Source: Desmodus rotundus (lineage: Eukaryota > Chordata > Mammalia > Chiroptera > Phyllostomidae). Taken from it: a DNA stretch of 64,000 nt. This document shows, in pieces, positions 59,809-64,000 of the stretch. Position numbers and translations under genes: made by a program. The notes beneath the pieces are model-generated. The model ran no database searches. It saw nothing but the letters and a program-made list of their open reading frames with translations, and was not told the origin of the DNA. The stretch spans positions 455,673 through 519,672 of the forward strand of contig NW_026527467.1 of NCBI RefSeq assembly GCF_022682495.2, written 5' to 3'. Numbering within the stretch: the first letter of the stretch is position 1; every line of letters begins with the position of its first letter.

Positions 59809-60947
59809 GAGGTCACAGCAGTTTTACAGGGTCCCTGCGCACCTGTTCGGGGAAACAGAAGCCCTCCCTGCCACTCAGAGGACCGCACGATTTCCCACAG
59901 GCCACACTGCCTAGCAGCACCTTCAGCCCCGCACAGACCGTGTGCTAAGGACAGACTTGGGTACCGGGGGCATGGGCGGGGGATTTCCCATGGAACTCTC
60001 TAAGGGCCCGGCGCCCTGTGTGGCCGGGGGAGTGCCCAGGCGGTTCCTTGACCCCGCAGGACACTTGCATCCAGCAATAAGCAGCCCTCTGCCTCCACGG
60101 GGCTCAAACACCTGGGCCCGGTGTGCGGGCACCTGGCGTACGTGGAGGCAAACCCGCCGACCCTTCTGGCCCGAACCCACCACTGCAAAGGTCCCCCTTT
60201 TCTTCCATCCGTAAAGGGGTCCTCCTTGAGGAGTGGAGGAACATGGGGAGGCCCCCAGGAGATGGCTTTTCTCCGAGCCGCGGCTGGCTGGTTTCGGGCC
60301 TATACGTGGGCCGCGCGTGCGCACTCAGGCTCCCCACCACAAGCCTCCCTTGGGTCACGGGACTCACCCCTGAGGGGTCTGGTTACCCACCTTTGAAGGG
60401 TCACTTCACCTACCCCTGAGGGGTCACGTGACCCACCCCTGAGGGGTCACGTGACCCAACCCTGAGGGGTCACTTGACCCACCCCTGTGGGGTCACGTGA
60501 CGCACCCCTGTGGGGTCACATGACCAACCCCTGTGGGGTCACGTGACCCAACACTGAGTGGTCACGTGACCCACCCCTGAGGGGTCATTTGACCCACCCC
60601 TGTGGGGTCACGTGACGCACCCCTGAGGGGTCACATGACCAACCCCTGTGGGGTCACGTGACCCAACACTGAGTGGTCACGTGACCCGCCCCTGAGGGGT
60701 CTCGTGACCCACCCCTGAGGGGTCACATGACCCGCCCCTGAGGGGTCACGTGACCCACCCTTGAGGAGTCTCGTGACCCACCCTTTTGGGGTCACGTGAC
60801 CCGCCCTTGAGGGGTCTCGTGACCCACCCTTTTGGGGTCACGTGACCCGACCTTGAGGGGTCTCGTGACCCACCTTTGCGGGGTCCCGTGACCCACCTTT
60901 GGGAGGTCACCTGCCCCACCCTTGAGGGGTCACATGACCCACCTTGA
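59809..60947 (+). repeat. b unit 44
   Basis: Core at 59809-60367, tract at 60368-60947 (580 bp). Copy of unit 55492 with its private alleles; I saw no difference by eye. Confidence 0.93.
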
Positions 60948-62513
60948 GAGGTCACAGCAGTTTTACAGGGTCCCTGCGCACCTGTTCGGGGAAACAGAAG
61001 CCCTCCCTGCCACTCAGAGGACCGCACGATTTCCCACAGGCCACACTGCCTAGCAGCACCTTCAGCCCCGCACAGACCGTGTGCTAAGGACAGACTTGGG
61101 TACCGGGGGCATGGGCGGGGGATTTCCCATGGAACTCTCTAAGGGCCCGGCGCCCTGTGTGGCCGGGGGAGTGCCCAGGCGGTTCCTTGACCCCGCAGGA
61201 CACTTGCATCCAGCAATAAGCAGCCCTCTGCCTCCACGGGGCTCAAACACCTGGGCCCGGTGTGCGGGCACCTGGCGTACGTGGAGGCAAACCCGCCGAC
61301 CCCTCTGGCCCGAACCCACCACTGCGAAGATCCCCCTTTTCTTCCATCCGTAAAGGGGTCACGCTTGAGGAGTGGAAGAACATGGGGAGGCCCCCAGGAG
61401 ATGGCTTTTCTCCGAGCCGCGGCTGGCTCGTTTCGGGCCTATATGTGGGCCGCGCATACGCACTCAGGCTCCCAAGCACACACCTCCCTCGGCTCACCTG
61501 ACCCACCCTTTAGAGGTCACAGCAGTTCCACAGGGTCCCTGGGCACCTGTCCGTGGACACAGGAGCCCTCCCTGCCACCTAGAGGACCACGCGATTTCCG
61601 CTGGGGAACACTGCCCAGAAGCACTCCCAGCCTGGCACAGACACTGTGCGCAGGATAGACTTGTGGACCAGGGGCCTGGGCGGGGAATTTTCCAGGGAAC
61701 TCTCTAAAGGCCAGGTGCCCTCTGTCGCCCTGGGAGTGCCCACGCCCTCCCTTAACCCTGCAGGACACTATCATCCAGCAATAAGGAGCCCTCTGCCTCC
61801 ACGGGGCTCAAACACCTGGGCCGGTTGTGCGAGCACCTGGCGTACGTGCAGGCAAACCCGCAGACCCCTCTGGCCCGAACCCACCACTGCGAAGATCCCC
61901 CTTTTCTTCCATCCGTAAAGGGGTCCTCCTTGAGGAGTGGAGGGACATGGGGAGGCCCCCAGGAGATGGCTTTTCTCCGAGCCGCGGCTGGCTGGTTTCG
62001 GGCCTATACGTGAGCCGCGCGTGCGCACTCAGGCTCCCCACCACAAGCCTCCCTCGGGTCACGGGACTCACCCTTGAGGTGTCTCCTGACCCACCCTGGA
62101 GGGGTCACGTCACCCACCCCTGAGGGGTCATGTGACCCAACCCTGAGGGGTCACGTGACCCAACCCTGAGGGGTCATTTGACCCACCCCTGTGGGGTCAC
62201 GTGACGCACCCCTGAGGGGTCACATGACCAACCCCTGTGGGGTCACGTGACCCAACACTGAGTGGTCACGTGACCCGCCCCTGAGGGGTCACATGACCCG
62301 CCCCTGAGGGGTCACGTGACCCACCCTTGAGGAGTCTCGTGACCCACCCTTTTGGGGTCACGTGACCCGCCCTTGAGGGGTCTCGTGACCCACCCTTTTG
62401 GGGTCACGTGACCCGACCTTGAGGGGTCTCGTGACCCACCTTTGCGGGGTCCCGTGACCCACCTTTGGGAGGTCACCTGCCCCACCCTTGAGGGGTCACA
62501 TGACCCACCTTGA
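60948..62513 (+). repeat. BA unit 45
   Basis: B1 at 60948-61512, A at 61513-62071, tract at 62072-62513 (442 bp). Copy of unit 56631 that lacks one GGGGTCTCGTGACCC monomer near 62280, which is the exact 23-bp length difference. Confidence 0.93.
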
Positions 62514-64000
62514 GAGGTCACAGCAGTTTTACAGGGTCCCTGCGCACCTGTTCGGGGAAACAGAAGCCCTCCCTGCCACTCAGAGGACCGCACGATTTCC
62601 CACAGGCCACACTGCCTAGCAGCACCTTCAGCCCCGCACAGACCGTGTGCTAAGGACAGACTTGGGTACCGGGGGCATGGGCGGGGGATTTCCCATGGAA
62701 CTCTCTAAGGGCCCGGCGCCCTGTGTGGCCGGGGGAGTGCCCAGGCGGTTCCTTGACCCCGCAGGACACTTGCATCCAGCAATAAGCAGCCCTCTGCCTC
62801 CACGGGGCTCAAACACCTGGGCCCGGTGTGCGGGCACCTGGCGTACGTGGAGGCAAACCCGCCGACCCCTCTGGCCCGAACCCACCACTGCGAAGATCCC
62901 CCTTTTCTTCCATCCGTAAAGGGGTCACGCTTGAGGAGTGGAAGAACATGGGGAGGCCCCCAGGAGATGGCTTTTCTCCGAGCCGCGGCTGGCTCGTTTC
63001 GGGCCTATATGTGGGCCGCGCATTACGCACTCAGGCTCCCAAGCACACACCTCCCTCGGCTCACCTGACCCACCCTTTAGAGGTCACAGCAGTTCCACAG
63101 GGTCCCTGGGCACCTGTCCGTGGACACAGGAGCCCTCCCTGCCACCTAGAGGACCACGCGATTTCCGCTGGGGAACACTGCCCAGAAGCACTCCCAGCCT
63201 GGCACAGACACTGTGCGCAGGATAGACTTGTGGACCAGGGGCCTGGGCGGGGAATTTTCCAGGGAACTCTCTAAAGGCCAGGTGCCCTCTGTCGCCCTGG
63301 GAGTGCCCACGCCCTCCCTTAACCCTGCAGGACACTATCATCCAGCAATAAGGAGCCCTCTGCCTCCACGGGGCTCAAACACCTGGGCCGGTTGTGCGAG
63401 CACCTGGCGTACGTGCAGGCAAACCCGCAGACCCCTCTGGCCCGAACCCACCACTGCGAAGATCCCCCTTTTCTTCCATCCGTAAAGGGGTCCTCCTTGA
63501 GGAGTGGAGGGACATGGGGAGGCCCCCAGGAGATGGCTTTTCTCCGAGCCGCGGCTGGCTGGTTTCGGGCCTATACGTGAGCCGCGCGTGCGCACTCAGG
63601 CTCCCCACCACAAGCCTCCCTCGGGTCACGGGACTCACCCTTGAGGTGTCTCCTGACCCACCCTGGAGGGGTCACGTCACCCACCCCTGAGGGGTCATGT
63701 GACCCAACCCTGAGGGGTCACGTGACCCAACCCTGAGGGGTCATTTGACCCACCCCTGTGGGGTCACGTGACGCACCCCTGAGGGGTCACATGACCAACC
63801 CCTGTGGGGTCACGTGACCCAACACTGAGTGGTCACGTGACCCGCCCCTGAGGGGTCACATGACCCGCCCCTGAGGGGTCACGTGACCCACCCTTGAGGA
63901 GTCTCGTGACCCACCCTTTTGGGGTCACGTGACCCGCCCTTGAGGGGTCTCGTGACCCACCCTTTTGGGGTCACGTGACCCGACCTTGAGGGGTCTCGTG
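62514..64000 (+). repeat. BA unit 46 (cut by window end)
   Basis: B1 at 62514-63079 (566 bp: an extra T in GCGCATTACGCAC near 63023, the only length change in any B1), A at 63080-63638, tract from 63639 continuing past the window. Confidence 0.93.

Larger units (their letters stand above)
1..64000. repeat. Macrosatellite array (A/B cores plus 23-bp minisatellite tracts) filling the window
   Basis: The window consists entirely of about 560-bp cores separated by tracts of a 23-bp monomer. I placed 46 B-type cores (29 B1, 17 b), 30 A cores and 47 tracts with no unassigned sequence between them. Core lengths are almost invariant (559 bp for A and b, 565 bp from B1 start to A start), while tract length varies in 23-bp steps. 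The array begins inside an A core and ends inside a tract, so it extends beyond both edges. No polyadenylated element, terminal repeats, transposase or reverse transcriptase, or unique flank is visible. The CpG-rich, non-coding, multi-order organisation is typical of vertebrate satellite or macrosatellite DNA; the family name and species are not determined here. Confidence 0.97.

Noticed and set aside
53695..62290. Assembly artefact as the sole cause of the 4,317-bp duplication
   Set aside because: The copies differ at three identifiable bases and by one missing monomer at the downstream end, which a pure echo would not show. Raw-read confirmation is still the deciding test.
1..64000. Transposon or endogenous retrovirus origin
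   Set aside because: There are no terminal repeats, target-site duplications, poly-A tails, primer-binding sites, or transposase, integrase or polymerase motifs in any frame.
1..64000. Ribosomal DNA intergenic spacer or other RNA-gene cluster
   Set aside because: No rRNA, 5S or tRNA sequence appears between repeats, and the unit lacks any conserved RNA-gene core.

Overview
The whole 64-kb window is one uninterrupted GC- and CpG-rich tandem-repeat (macrosatellite) array that enters and leaves the window in mid-unit. I see no credible protein-coding gene, tRNA, rRNA, mobile element or unique-sequence island. The many short open frames are the same few frames repeated in every unit, overlapping on both strands, with no recognisable domain. 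The sequence type (megabase-style satellite with higher-order structure, dense CpG with CpG-decay variants, no gene organisation) points to a vertebrate genome, most likely a mammal. I cannot name the species or a known satellite family from the sequence alone.

Building blocks. (1) A 23-bp minisatellite monomer, GGGGTCACGTGACCC followed by ACCCCTGA, arrayed in tracts of 258-672 bp. (2) A core of about 560 bp in three related versions. Core A (30 copies) starts with GAGGTCACAGCAGTTCC. Core B1 (29 copies) starts with GAGGTCACAGCAGTTTTAC and runs straight into A through a single monomer. Core b (17 copies) is B-like but ends like A and is followed by a tract. The array is therefore written in two words: 'BA' units (B1+A+tract, about 1.38-1.80 kb) and 'b' units (b+tract, about 0.98-1.23 kb).

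Layout. 0-6 kb: alternating b and BA. 6-18 kb: BA only, in which two BA subtypes alternate as a ~3-kb higher-order repeat (X-Y three times). 18-25 kb: a second copy of the 0.7-7.8 kb block with one extra BA inserted. 25-34 kb: irregular b/BA order, with mosaic units at 24.8 and 30.3 kb and the most diverged unit at 33.9-34.9 kb. 34-47 kb: regular b-BA dimers of ~2.55-2.64 kb, including a nearly exact 2,543-bp tandem duplication. 47-64 kb: b-BA-BA trimers of ~4.3 kb, including an almost identical 4,317-bp tandem duplication. The block at 25.8-30.3 kb recurs at 46.8-51.2 kb.

What is most notable: complete tracts have lengths of 23n+5 bp almost without exception (n = 11-29); the monomer centre is a perfect palindromic GTCACGTGAC E-box, so the array carries on the order of a few hundred such sites (rough hand estimate); every B/b core carries a GC box overlapping a perfect kappa-B-type GGGGATTTCCC; and several units are visibly recombinant, which gives a legible history of unequal exchange and gene conversion. 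Any function for these sites is inference.
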